From the NCBI RefSeq assembly GCF_025465935.1, contig NZ_JANLNV010000068.1, forward strand, positions 52,764-116,763: DNA of 64,000 nucleotides. Direction: 5' to 3'. Each line of letters opens with the position of its first letter. The first letter of the stretch is position 1. The stretch is from Pseudomonas sp. 7P_10.2_Bac1 (GTDB taxonomy: Bacteria; Pseudomonadota; Gammaproteobacteria; Pseudomonadales; Pseudomonadaceae). A program made the translations under genes and the position numbers. The notes beneath the pieces are model-generated. The model did no database searches, was not told where the DNA came from, and was given only the letters and a program-made list of their open reading frames with translations. Positions 8,988 to 16,675 of the stretch are shown one piece after another.

Positions 8988-9860
8988 ATGAAACGTACAC
9001 CTCACTTACTCGCCATCCAATCCCACGTGGTTTTCGGCCATGCCGGCAACAGCGCAGCTGTGTTCCCCATTCAGCGTGTCGGCGTGAATGTCTGGCCTTT
9101 GAACACGGTGCAGTTCTCTAACCACACTCAGTATGGTCAGTGGGCGGGCGAAGTGTTGGCCCCAGAGCAAATTCCTGCACTGGTAGAAGGCATTGCCGCG
9201 ATCGGCGAGCTGGGGAACTGTGATGCCGTACTTTCTGGCTACTTGGGCAGCGCGGCACAAGGGCGGGCGATTCTACGCGGCGTGGCCCGTATCAAGGCCA
9301 CTAACCCGCATGCGCTCTACCTTTGCGACCCGGTGATGGGGCACCCGGAGAAGGGCTGCATCGTGCCCCAGGAGGTGAGTGATTTTCTGCTCGACGAAGC
9401 GGCCGCCGTCGCTGACTTCTTGTGCCCTAATCAACTGGAGCTGGACAGCTTTTGCGGCCGCCAGCCGCAATCATTGTTTGATTGCCTGGCGATGGCCCGT
9501 AGCCTGTTGGCCCGTGGTCCTAAAGCGGTGCTGGTGAAACATTTGTCGTATCCCGGCAAGCCAGCAGAAAGCTTTGAAATGCTACTGGTGACCGCTGAGG
9601 GCAGTTGGCACTTGCGACGCCCGCTGCTGGCCTTCCCGCGTCAGCCGGTGGGTGTGGGAGATCTGACATCTGGGTTGTTCCTGGCGCGCGTGTTGCTGGG
9701 TGACAGCTTGGTGGCGGCCTTTGAGTTCACGGCCGCAGCGGTGCACGAAGTGCTGCTCGAAACCCAGGCCTGCAGCAGCTACGAGTTGCAACTGGTGCGT
9801 GCGCAAGACCGCATTGCCCACCCGCGCGTGCGGTTCGAGGCGGTGCCGATCAGTTTGTAA
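8988..9860 (+). CDS. pdxY: Pyridoxal kinase PdxY
   Basis: Phosphorylates pyridoxal to pyridoxal 5'-phosphate in the B6 salvage pathway. The 290-residue protein has the ribokinase-like marks of Pdx[19 protein letters not shown] at the start, [20 protein letters not shown], and near the end [14 protein letters not shown] with the GxGD catalytic Asp. Single gene; a REP palindrome and an IS-end palindrome follow between it and the convergent thioesterase gene. Confidence 0.93.
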   Translation: MKRTPHLLAIQSHVVFGHAGNSAAVFPIQRVGVNVWPLNTVQFSNHTQYGQWAGEVLAPEQIPALVEGIAAIGELGNCDAVLSGYLGSAAQGRAILRGVARIKATNPHALYLCDPVMGHPEKGCIVPQEVSDFLLDEAAAVADFLCPNQLELDSFCGRQPQSLFDCLAMARSLLARGPKAVLVKHLSYPGKPAESFEMLLVTAEGSWHLRRPLLAFPRQPVGVGDLTSGLFLARVLLGDSLVAAFEFTAAAVHEVLLETQACSSYELQLVRAQDRIAHPRVRFEAVPISL

Positions 9861-9881
9861 GCTGCCACTTGCGGCAATGCG

Positions 9882-9950
9882 TGTAGGAGCGAGCTTGTCT
9901 CGCGATCTTTTTGAACGTTTAAAAGATCGCGAGACAAGCTCGCTCCTACA
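9882..9950. repeat. REP-type palindrome, family A
   Basis: A 69-base near-perfect inverted repeat with arms TGTAGGAGCGAGCTTGTCTC.../...CGCTCCTACA and a GATC-rich centre. The same element recurs at 12565, 14174, 24749, 40059 and, trimmed, 48457. It sits between two convergent genes. Confidence 0.85.
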
Positions 9951-9953
9951 GGA

Positions 9954-10005
9954 TGAACTGCCCCCAAAAAGTTGGACACCCATCCAACTTTTGGGGGGCA
10001 GTTCA
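9954..10005. mobile_element. Abutting IS3-type terminal inverted repeats
   Basis: TGAACTGCCCCCAAAAAGTT (continuing to GGA at 9976) and its reverse complement (9983-10005) match at 22 of 23 positions with only six bases between them. The arm looks like the end of IS3-family elements of the TGAACTG(C/A)CCCCAAAAAGTTGGACA kind. No transposase remains, so this is either a fully deleted IS or a minimal non-autonomous derivative. It could also serve as a strong hairpin between convergent genes. Confidence 0.55.
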
Positions 10006-10023
10006 GAGGTGTGGCGGTGACTT

Positions 10024-10509
10024 TTACAGTGTTTCGTCTTTCAATTCGCGGTAGCGTTTTTCCAGTTCCTGACGGATCTGGCGACGTTGCTTGCCCTGGA
10101 TAAAGCGGCGCTTTTCTTCGCTGTTCAATGGCTGCAAAGGTGGCACAGCAGCCGGTTTACGGTCGTCGTCCACGGCCACCATGGTGAAGAAACAGCTGTT
10201 GGTGTGGCGCACTGAGCGTTCACGAATGTTTTCGGTGACCACTTTGATCCCGACTTCCATTGAGGTATTGCCGGTGTAGTTTACCGACGCCAGGAAGGTC
10301 ACCAACTCGCCGACATGAATCGGCTCGCGAAAAATAACCTGGTCGACCGACAGGGTGACCACATAACGCCCCGCATAGCGGCTGGCGCAAGCATAAGCGA
10401 CCTCGTCGAGGTACTTGAGCAAGGTTCCGCCGTGAACATTGCCAGAAAAGTTGGCCATGTCAGGGGTCATCAAGACCGTCATCGACAATTGAGAGTTTCC
10501 GGGTTCCAT
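10024..10509 (-). CDS. Acyl-CoA thioesterase, hotdog fold
   Basis: Hydrolyses acyl-CoA to free acid and CoA in the cytoplasm. The hotdog block FSGNVHGGTLLKYLDEVAYACASRYAG carries the catalytic Asp region, followed by VDQVIFREPIHVGE. The charged C-terminal tail (RRQIRQELEKRYRELKDE) is typical of the longer YciA-like proteins. I place the start at MEPGN (161 residues) from family length. The frame stays open to a GTG at 10650, and an ATG at 10641 has the better ribosome site (AAAGGCGG, 8 bases upstream), so an N-terminal extension of 44 residues is possible. Confidence 0.85.
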   Translation of the reverse strand: MEPGNSQLSMTVLMTPDMANFSGNVHGGTLLKYLDEVAYACASRYAGRYVVTLSVDQVIFREPIHVGELVTFLASVNYTGNTSMEVGIKVVTENIRERSVRHTNSCFFTMVAVDDDRKPAAVPPLQPLNSEEKRRFIQGKQRRQIRQELEKRYRELKDETL

Positions 10510-10797
10510 AGCAGCAGGCTCGCGGTAGTGTTGCAGCGGTGAAATGGGCATCTCTGCGGATACTTTGTGATTTTTTGAAACAGTTAATAACGGGACGCTG
10601 CCGCTTTGGCTGTCGTCACGCTCTGATGTATCTGTTTCCATATATTGCACCGCCTTTCAGCCAGAAGTCGCGGTGTAAACGTGCAAAAGTCCTTCGTTCG
10701 GACATTTCCTAAATCTAAAGCAACTGACAGGCACCGCTGACTCAGCCGGAGCTGTCGCTGTGTTGCTGGGCAAAAAATATAAAAGGAGCGTCACGCC

Positions 10798-12558
10798 ATG
10801 CATGCCATCAGCTTTATCCAGGATTTGGCAGTCATCATGCTGGTCGCAGGCGTGGTGACTATTCTGTTCCACCGGTTCAAGCAACCGGTGGTGCTGGGTT
10901 ACATCGTGGCCGGTTTCATTATCGGTCCGCACACCCCGCCTTTTGGTCTGATTCACGATGAAGAAACCATCAAAACCCTGGCCGAGCTCGGGGTGATTTT
11001 CTTGATGTTTTGCCTGGGGCTGGAATTCAGCCTGCGCAAACTTTTCAAGGTCGGGGCTACAGCGTTTATTGCCGCGTTCATGGAAATTACCCTGATGATC
11101 TGGATCGGCTACGAAATTGGCCGCTGGTTCGACTGGAACACCATGGACTCGCTGTTTCTGGGCGCGATCCTGGCGATCTCCTCGACCACGATCATTGTTA
11201 AAGCGCTCAACGATCTGAAGATGAAAAACGAGCGTTTCGCGCAGCTTATTTTTGGCGTGCTGATCGTTGAAGACATCCTGGGTATCGGGATTATTGCCTT
11301 GCTGTCGAGCCTTGCTGTGAGCGGCAGTGTGAGCCCTGAAGAAGTCTTTTCGACGGTCGGCAAATTGTCATTGTTCATGATCGTGGCTCTGGTCATTGGC
11401 ATCTTGCTGGTGCCACGAGTGCTAGCGTATGTGGCGCGTTTCGAGAGCAATGAAATGCTGCTCATCACTGTGTTGGGGCTGTGTTTTGGCTTCTGCCTGC
11501 TGGTGGTCCGGTTGGAATACAGCATGGTGCTGGGCGCCTTCCTGATCGGTGCGATCATGGCCGAATCACGTCAGTTGCTTAAAATCGAACGCTTGATCGA
11601 GCCGGTGCGTGACCTGTTCAGTGCCATCTTTTTTGTCGCCATCGGACTGATGCTCGACCCCGCCATCCTGATGGAATATGCGCTACCGATCATAGTGATC
11701 ACCGTCGCAGTAGTGCTAGGCAAGATGCTTTCCTGCGGGCTAGGTGCATTTATCGCCGGTAATGACGGACGTACCTCACTGCGTGTAGGGATGGGGCTTT
11801 CACAGATTGGAGAGTTTTCTTTCATCATTGCTGCGTTGGGCATGACCTTGCAGGTCACAAGCAGCTTCCTGTATCCCGTAGCGGTCGCTGTATCGGTGCT
11901 GACCACGTTGATGACGCCTTACCTGATTCGCGCCGCAGACCCGCTCTCGCTCAAGCTGGCGCAGGTGGTGCCGGATCGTGTTTCACGGGTATTTGGGCTG
12001 TATGGCGAATGGTTGCGCAGCATTCAGCCGCAAGGCGAGGGCGCATTGCTCGCGGCGATGATCCGTAAAATATTGCTGCAAGTGGGCGTTAACCTGGCGT
12101 TGGTCATCGCCATTTTCTTTGCTGGCGGCTTCTTCGCCCCCACGATCGGGCGTTATCTGCAGGGCTGGATTATGGAGCCGAGCTGGCAAAAGGGGATGAT
12201 CTGGGGCTTGGCATTGCTGCTGTCGTTGCCGTTCTTGATCGCGGCGTATCGCAAGCTTAAAGCCCTGTCGATGTTGCTGGCCGAGATGGGCGTCAAACCT
12301 GAAATGGCGGGGCGCCACACACAGCGCGTGCGTCGGGTGATCGCTGAGGTGATCCCGATTTTGTCATTGCTGGTGATTTTTCTGTTGCTGTCGGCCTTGT
12401 CGGCGAGCATCTTGCCGACCAACGAACTGCTGATCGTGATTGGCGTGGTGGCAGCGGGCGTTGCAGCGTTGTTGTGGCGCTGGTTTGTGCGTATCCATAC
12501 GCGCATGCAGGTGGCGCTGCTGGAGACGCTGGATAACCACAAGGAAAGCAGCCACTGA
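10798..12558 (+). CDS. CPA2-family monovalent cation:proton antiporter
   Basis: 586-residue inner-membrane protein with about 12-14 membrane helices. The N-terminal 380 residues form the Na/H exchanger domain of the CPA2 (KefB/YbaL-like) family: GYIVAGFIIGPHTPPFG, LGLEFSLRKLFK, and ISSTTIIVKAL with the conserved ion-pathway region. There is no RCK/TrkA nucleotide-binding domain; instead the C-terminus holds more hydrophobic helices and a short polar tail. It exchanges K+ or Na+ for protons; which one cannot be told here. AAGGAG lies 10 bases before the ATG. A REP palindrome follows the stop. Confidence 0.88.
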   Translation: MHAISFIQDLAVIMLVAGVVTILFHRFKQPVVLGYIVAGFIIGPHTPPFGLIHDEETIKTLAELGVIFLMFCLGLEFSLRKLFKVGATAFIAAFMEITLMIWIGYEIGRWFDWNTMDSLFLGAILAISSTTIIVKALNDLKMKNERFAQLIFGVLIVEDILGIGIIALLSSLAVSGSVSPEEVFSTVGKLSLFMIVALVIGILLVPRVLAYVARFESNEMLLITVLGLCFGFCLLVVRLEYSMVLGAFLIGAIMAESRQLLKIERLIEPVRDLFSAIFFVAIGLMLDPAILMEYALPIIVITVAVVLGKMLSCGLGAFIAGNDGRTSLRVGMGLSQIGEFSFIIAALGMTLQVTSSFLYPVAVAVSVLTTLMTPYLIRAADPLSLKLAQVVPDRVSRVFGLYGEWLRSIQPQGEGALLAAMIRKILLQVGVNLALVIAIFFAGGFFAPTIGRYLQGWIMEPSWQKGMIWGLALLLSLPFLIAAYRKLKALSMLLAEMGVKPEMAGRHTQRVRRVIAEVIPILSLLVIFLLLSALSASILPTNELLIVIGVVAAGVAALLWRWFVRIHTRMQVALLETLDNHKESSH

Positions 12559-12564
12559 AAACTG

Positions 12565-12632
12565 TGTAGGAGCGAGCTTGCCTCGCGATCTTTTGATCTT
12601 TTAAAAGATCGCGAGACGAACTCGCTCCTGCA
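12565..12632. repeat. REP-type palindrome, family A
   Basis: Starts TGTAGGAGCGAGCTTGCCTC, ends with CGCTCCTGCA; two changes in the right arm (GACGAACT, CCTGCA). Between convergent genes. Confidence 0.82.
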
Positions 12633-12644
12633 GGAGGGTGTTTA

Positions 12645-13067
12645 TCAGCTCTCCAGCCAGACGTCCCGTGCCCAGTGCCAAACCGACTCCCAGGTTTCTT
12701 CGGTGAGCAGTTCTTCTTCACCCGACCACAGCACCACGGTGCCGTCTTCTTCGACGCAGTAGTAGTCGTCACCGTCCTGGCAGATAGGGATCAGGCTGCG
12801 ATCAACGCCGGCATCCCAGGCGTTTGCCGCTACTTCCGGCAGGTAGGTGTGGGACTGAGGGTCGGTCACCGTGACCGGCTCCAGGCTGCCGTAGACCACA
12901 TCGCTGACGGTCAGCAAAAACTCTCTGAAGACAAAAGGAATATCGATGAACAATTGTTCTTCGATTTCGACCAGCAGGTCCTCGTCAGGCAGCTCCAGAG
13001 GAACAGGTACCGGCTCGTTGGCTTCACGCAATTGTTCGATAATTTCTTCCACGACCTCAATCCTCAT
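12645..13067 (-). CDS. SMI1/KNR4-like small acidic protein
   Basis: 140 residues, strongly acidic. It has the layout of SMI1/KNR4 superfamily proteins: an N-terminal helix, then PDEDLLVEIEEQLFIDIPFVFREFLL, and YYCVEEDGTVVLWSGEEE towards the C-terminus. The superfamily includes immunity proteins of contact toxins as well as housekeeping forms; nothing toxin-like is adjacent, so a housekeeping role is more likely. It is a single gene, downstream of the Tim44-like gene and its terminator. Confidence 0.72.
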   Translation of the reverse strand: MRIEVVEEIIEQLREANEPVPVPLELPDEDLLVEIEEQLFIDIPFVFREFLLTVSDVVYGSLEPVTVTDPQSHTYLPEVAANAWDAGVDRSLIPICQDGDDYYCVEEDGTVVLWSGEEELLTEETWESVWHWARDVWLES

Positions 13068-13137
13068 GCTCTGTATGGCGCGGTTTTAGTTGACGCGCTT
13101 TATACAGTAGCTCGTTACAAGTGCAATCGTGAAATGC

Positions 13138-13163
13138 AAAACCCCGGACAAGTCCGGGGTTTT
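13138..13163 (-). terminator. Intrinsic terminator after the Tim44-like gene
   Basis: AAAACCCCGGAC and GTCCGGGGTTTT around a two-base loop. T-runs occur on both sides, so it can act in either direction; on the minus strand it ends the gene at 13190-14044. Confidence 0.85.
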
Positions 13164-13189
13164 GTTTACAGCATGTGATGCCTGAAGGA

Positions 13190-14044
13190 TCAGCCGTTCT
13201 GGCGGATACCGGCAACCAGCCAAGGCTGGTTCTCACCTTGTGGGCGTTCCATGTTCCAGCTTTCGCTGAACGCTTCGCCTTGGTCGAAACGCGAGTTTTT
13301 CGATACGCCGCTGAAGGTCAGGGTCGCGATCGTCTTGTCGGCGCGATCATCCACACCTTCAAGTTGTACCTGCAGGTTGTCGATGTAGGTCGACTGGAAG
13401 CCGTCGCCCAGCTCAGCACGCTCGCGCTTGAGGAACTCGAGCATTTGCGGAGTCACGAACTCGGCGATTTTGTCCATTTCGTTGGCATCCCAGTGTTGTT
13501 GCAGGGATTGGAAATGGTTACGCGCAGCTTCAAGGAAGCTCTGTTCGTTGAACCAGGCCGGTGCGTTGATGACCGGACGGGCAGCGGCAGGAGCAGCCGA
13601 ACCGCCGAAGATCGAGTTCAAGGCTGGCTTTTGCTCGAACACTTCGCGCTGCATCGGCGCGTGGCCAGCTGGCGCCATGTCAGCTTGTTGCTTGCGACGA
13701 CGGGCGGCAATGAAGCGGAAGATCACAAAGGCGATGACCGCCATGATCAAGATGTCGAAGAATTGCATACCCTGGAAGCCGCCACCCATGAACATGGAGG
13801 CGAGTAGCCCGCCAGCCGCGAGGCCAGCCAGAGGGCCGAGCCAGCGAGAAGCACCGCCGGCTTTAGCAGCTGCGCCTGCAGCACCGGCGGCAGCAGGAGC
13901 AGCTGCGGCAGGAGCAGCCTGGCGAGTTTGGTGGCTTGGCGCTGAACCGGCGCTTTTGCCGCCGCCGAAGCGTTTGGCGTTCGCGTCGAGGCTCATCGTC
14001 AAACCGATGCACAACGCCATGGCGATGCTAAGAAAACGTTTCAT
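13190..14044 (-). CDS. Tim44-like domain membrane-associated protein
   Basis: 284 residues from MKRFLSIAM; an ATG five codons upstream is less likely because the signal sequence starts cleanly here. After the signal peptide (to ANA, near 22) comes a low-complexity Ala/Gly/Pro stretch, two hydrophobic segments (about 70-90 and 97-112, GPLAGLAAGGLLASMFMGGG and FFDILIMAVIAFVIFRF), then the Tim44-like C-terminal domain (about 150-284). The family is found in many proteobacteria without an assigned function; the name comes from likeness to a mitochondrial import factor. A terminator follows at 13138-13163. Confidence 0.85.
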   Translation of the reverse strand: MKRFLSIAMALCIGLTMSLDANAKRFGGGKSAGSAPSHQTRQAAPAAAAPAAAGAAGAAAKAGGASRWLGPLAGLAAGGLLASMFMGGGFQGMQFFDILIMAVIAFVIFRFIAARRRKQQADMAPAGHAPMQREVFEQKPALNSIFGGSAAPAAARPVINAPAWFNEQSFLEAARNHFQSLQQHWDANEMDKIAEFVTPQMLEFLKRERAELGDGFQSTYIDNLQVQLEGVDDRADKTIATLTFSGVSKNSRFDQGEAFSESWNMERPQGENQPWLVAGIRQNG

Positions 14045-14173
14045 AAAGGGAGTTCCCATTTGTGGATGACACGCGCGCCATGTTGCACAGGTGAGGTGTG
14101 ACTGGCTAGCAGTGAAATGTTTCGGGCTTTTGCCTGATTTGGCGTAGGACAGATCCTGTAGTCACGTAATACA

Positions 14174-14241
14174 TGTATGAGCGAGATTGCCTCGCGATCT
14201 TTTTGGCGCTCAAAAGATCGCGAGGCAAGCTCGCTCATACA
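14174..14241. repeat. REP-type palindrome, family A
   Basis: TGTATGAGCGAGATTGCCTC... with CGCTCATACA on the right: paired changes in both arms (GGAG to TGAG) keep the outer stem, which suggests that pairing is what is conserved. It lies between uvrD and the Tim44-like gene. Confidence 0.82.
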
Positions 14242-14255
14242 GGCTCTTTAACATG

Positions 14256-16436
14256 TCAGACAGCCTCAAGCTTGGCGTAGCCCATCATCAGCCACTTGCT
14301 GCCTTCGGGGAAGTTCACCTGCACACGGGCCTGGGCTCCGGCGCCTTCAAAATTGAGGATCACGCCTTCACCAAACACGGCGTGCTTAACCAACTGGCCA
14401 AGCTTGAATTCGGTTTCCGGAATGTCCGAACCACCAAAGAGCGTACTGGGGCTTTGCTTCTGGCCGCCGAAAGGACGACTGACGCTGTTGGACAAGCGAA
14501 CTTCCTGGATCAGCCCCTTTGGTACTTCACGCACGAAACGCGAAACCTTGTTGTAGGTTTCTGCGCCATAGAGGCGTCGGGTTTCTGCGTAGGTCATGAC
14601 CAGGTTATGCATCGCCCGGGTGATGCCTACGTAGGCCAGGCGGCGTTCCTCTTCCAGGCGGCCGGGCTCTTCCAGGCTCATCTTGTGCGGGAACAAGCCT
14701 TCTTCCATGCCCACCAGGAACACGTAAGGGAACTCCAGGCCTTTGGCGCTGTGCAGCGTCATCAGCTGGATACCGTCTTCGTGCTCTTCGGCTTGGGTAT
14801 CACCGGCTTCCAGTGAGGCATGACCCAGGAAGGCTGCCAGAGGCGATAGCTCTTCGTCTTCATCATTGCTTTCAAAGTTGCGCGCCGCGCTCACCAGTTC
14901 CTCAAGGTTTTCTACCCGGGCCTGGCCTTTCTCACCTTTTTCCGCTTCGTGGTAGGCAATCAGCCCACTTTGCTCGATCACGGTCTGGGTCATCAGGTGC
15001 AGCGGCATGTCCATGACTTTGGCAGCGAGGTTCTCGATCAACTCCATAAAGCCTGCAATGGCGCCAGAGGCCCGGCCCGGCAGAGCTTTATTGGCGAGCA
15101 GCTGGCGCATGGCCTCCCACATCGACACGTTGCTGTGACGAGCGTGTTCGCGGATGGCTTCGACTGTTTTTTCACCGATGCCACGTGCCGGAACGTTGAT
15201 CACCCGCTCCAGGGCTGCATCGTTGCCGCGGCCTTCAAGCAAACGCAGGTAAGCCATGGCGTTTTTAATTTCGGCGCGTTCAAAGAAGCGCTGGCCGCCA
15301 TAGATGCGGTACGGAATACGTTCGCGCAACAAGGCTTCTTCAAGCACCCGCGATTGGGCGTTGGAGCGATACAAAATGGCGATGTCGTTGCGCGCCAGAC
15401 CGGTATTCAATGCGCTCTGGATGGTTTCGACCACATAGCGTGCTTCATCGTGTTCGTTGAAGGCCGCGTACAAATTGATCGCTTCGCCATCACCGCCATC
15501 GGTCCACAGCTCTTTGCCCATGCGCCCGCTGTTGTTGGCAATCAGGGCGTTGGCGGCCTTGAGGATGCCGGCCGTGGAGCGATAGTTTTGCTCCAGGCGG
15601 ATGGTTTCGGCGTCCGGGAAGTCGGTCGAGTACTGGTAGATGTTTTCGATCTTGGCGCCGCGCCAGCCGTAAATCGACTGATCGTCATCGCCCACCACCA
15701 TCAAGCTGTCGCCACCTTTGGCCAGCAAGCGCAGCCAGGCGTATTGCACGGCGTTGGTGTCTTGGAATTCGTCGACCAAAATGTGCCGGAAGCGTTTTTG
15801 ATAATGCTCCAGCAAGCCCGGGTGATCGCGCCACAGGTCGAGGGCGCGCAACAGCAGCTCGGAGAAGTCGATGACGCCTGCGCGCTGGCAAGCGGCCTCG
15901 TAGGCTTCATAAATGCTGCGCATGGTGCCCAGGAACAAGTCGCCGCTGGTTTGTATGTGCTGCGGGCGCAGACCCTCGTCTTTCTGGCCGTTGATAAACC
16001 ACTGTGCCTGACGTGCCGGCCAGCGCTGCTCATCCAGACCCAGATCGCGAATCACACGCTTGACCAGGCGTTGCTGGTCATCGCTGTCGAGAATCTGGAA
16101 GGTCTGGCTCAAGCCGGCTTCTTGCCAGTGAGCCCGCAGCAGGCGGTGCGCCAGCCCGTGGAAGGTACCAACCCACATGCCGGCCGGATTGATGCCCATG
16201 AGCTGCTCGATGCGATGACGCATCTCGGCAGCGGCCTTGTTGGTGAACGTCACCGACAGCACGGAATGCGGGGACGCGTTCTCGACCTGGATCAACCAGG
16301 CGATACGGTGCACCAGCACACGGGTTTTGCCGGAGCCAGCACCGGCCAGAACCAACTGACGACCAATGCTGGCCGTGACGGCCTGACGTTGGGCATCGTT
16401 GAGGGAATTTAACAAGAGAGAGAGATCTTCGCGCAT
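14256..16436 (-). CDS. uvrD: DNA helicase II UvrD
   Basis: SF1A 3'-5' helicase acting in nucleotide excision and mismatch repair. All motifs are present in the 726-residue protein: Walker A AGAGSGKTR near residue 32, FTNKAAAEM, DEFQDTN, GDDDQSIYGWRGA, EQNYRS, TLHSAKGLEFPYVFL and the VGITRA motif VI. The C-terminal Tudor-like segment (LGQLVKHAVFGEGVILNFEG) is that of UvrD rather than Rep. It is divergent from the GGDEF-EAL gene. Confidence 0.96.
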   Translation of the reverse strand: MREDLSLLLNSLNDAQRQAVTASIGRQLVLAGAGSGKTRVLVHRIAWLIQVENASPHSVLSVTFTNKAAAEMRHRIEQLMGINPAGMWVGTFHGLAHRLLRAHWQEAGLSQTFQILDSDDQQRLVKRVIRDLGLDEQRWPARQAQWFINGQKDEGLRPQHIQTSGDLFLGTMRSIYEAYEAACQRAGVIDFSELLLRALDLWRDHPGLLEHYQKRFRHILVDEFQDTNAVQYAWLRLLAKGGDSLMVVGDDDQSIYGWRGAKIENIYQYSTDFPDAETIRLEQNYRSTAGILKAANALIANNSGRMGKELWTDGGDGEAINLYAAFNEHDEARYVVETIQSALNTGLARNDIAILYRSNAQSRVLEEALLRERIPYRIYGGQRFFERAEIKNAMAYLRLLEGRGNDAALERVINVPARGIGEKTVEAIREHARHSNVSMWEAMRQLLANKALPGRASGAIAGFMELIENLAAKVMDMPLHLMTQTVIEQSGLIAYHEAEKGEKGQARVENLEELVSAARNFESNDEDEELSPLAAFLGHASLEAGDTQAEEHEDGIQLMTLHSAKGLEFPYVFLVGMEEGLFPHKMSLEEPGRLEEERRLAYVGITRAMHNLVMTYAETRRLYGAETYNKVSRFVREVPKGLIQEVRLSNSVSRPFGGQKQSPSTLFGGSDIPETEFKLGQLVKHAVFGEGVILNFEGAGAQARVQVNFPEGSKWLMMGYAKLEAV

Positions 16437-16507
16437 CGGCGCATTCTAGGGTGCTGGGTCAAACCGGGCAAATACCAATCCAGTTCTGTTTGGCCGTCTG
16501 TCGCGGC

Positions 16508-16595
16508 TTTTGACAAAACGTCAAAAAAGAGTGTCTAGAGGCTGATCGCCCCATTGATTTGGTTAACTGCACTAATTTTGTCTATTTTTTGACGT
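16508..16595. promoter_or_regulatory. Three TTTTGAC half-sites in the uvrD / GGDEF-EAL intergenic region
   Basis: TTTTGAC (16508-16514) and GTCAAAA (16520-16526) form an inverted repeat with a 5-base spacer. ACGTCAAAAAA (16518-16528) is also repeated in inverse at 16585-16595 (TTTTTTGACGT), 11 of 11 bases. The set lies 81-168 bases upstream of the GGDEF-EAL start. It may be a binding region; TTTTGACA also looks like a -35. Confidence 0.4.
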
Positions 16596-16675
16596 CTCAT
16601 CGTTTGGTCGTGGAGGCTGCTTGTGTATGCTCGGGCGACTTTTTGGCTCATCTCCCTTGAATAAGAACGTTGTCG

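Noticed and set aside
14949..16412. Long plus-strand frame opposite uvrD
   Set aside because: Antisense to uvrD with all helicase motifs; the frame has no family likeness and reflects codon bias on the other strand.
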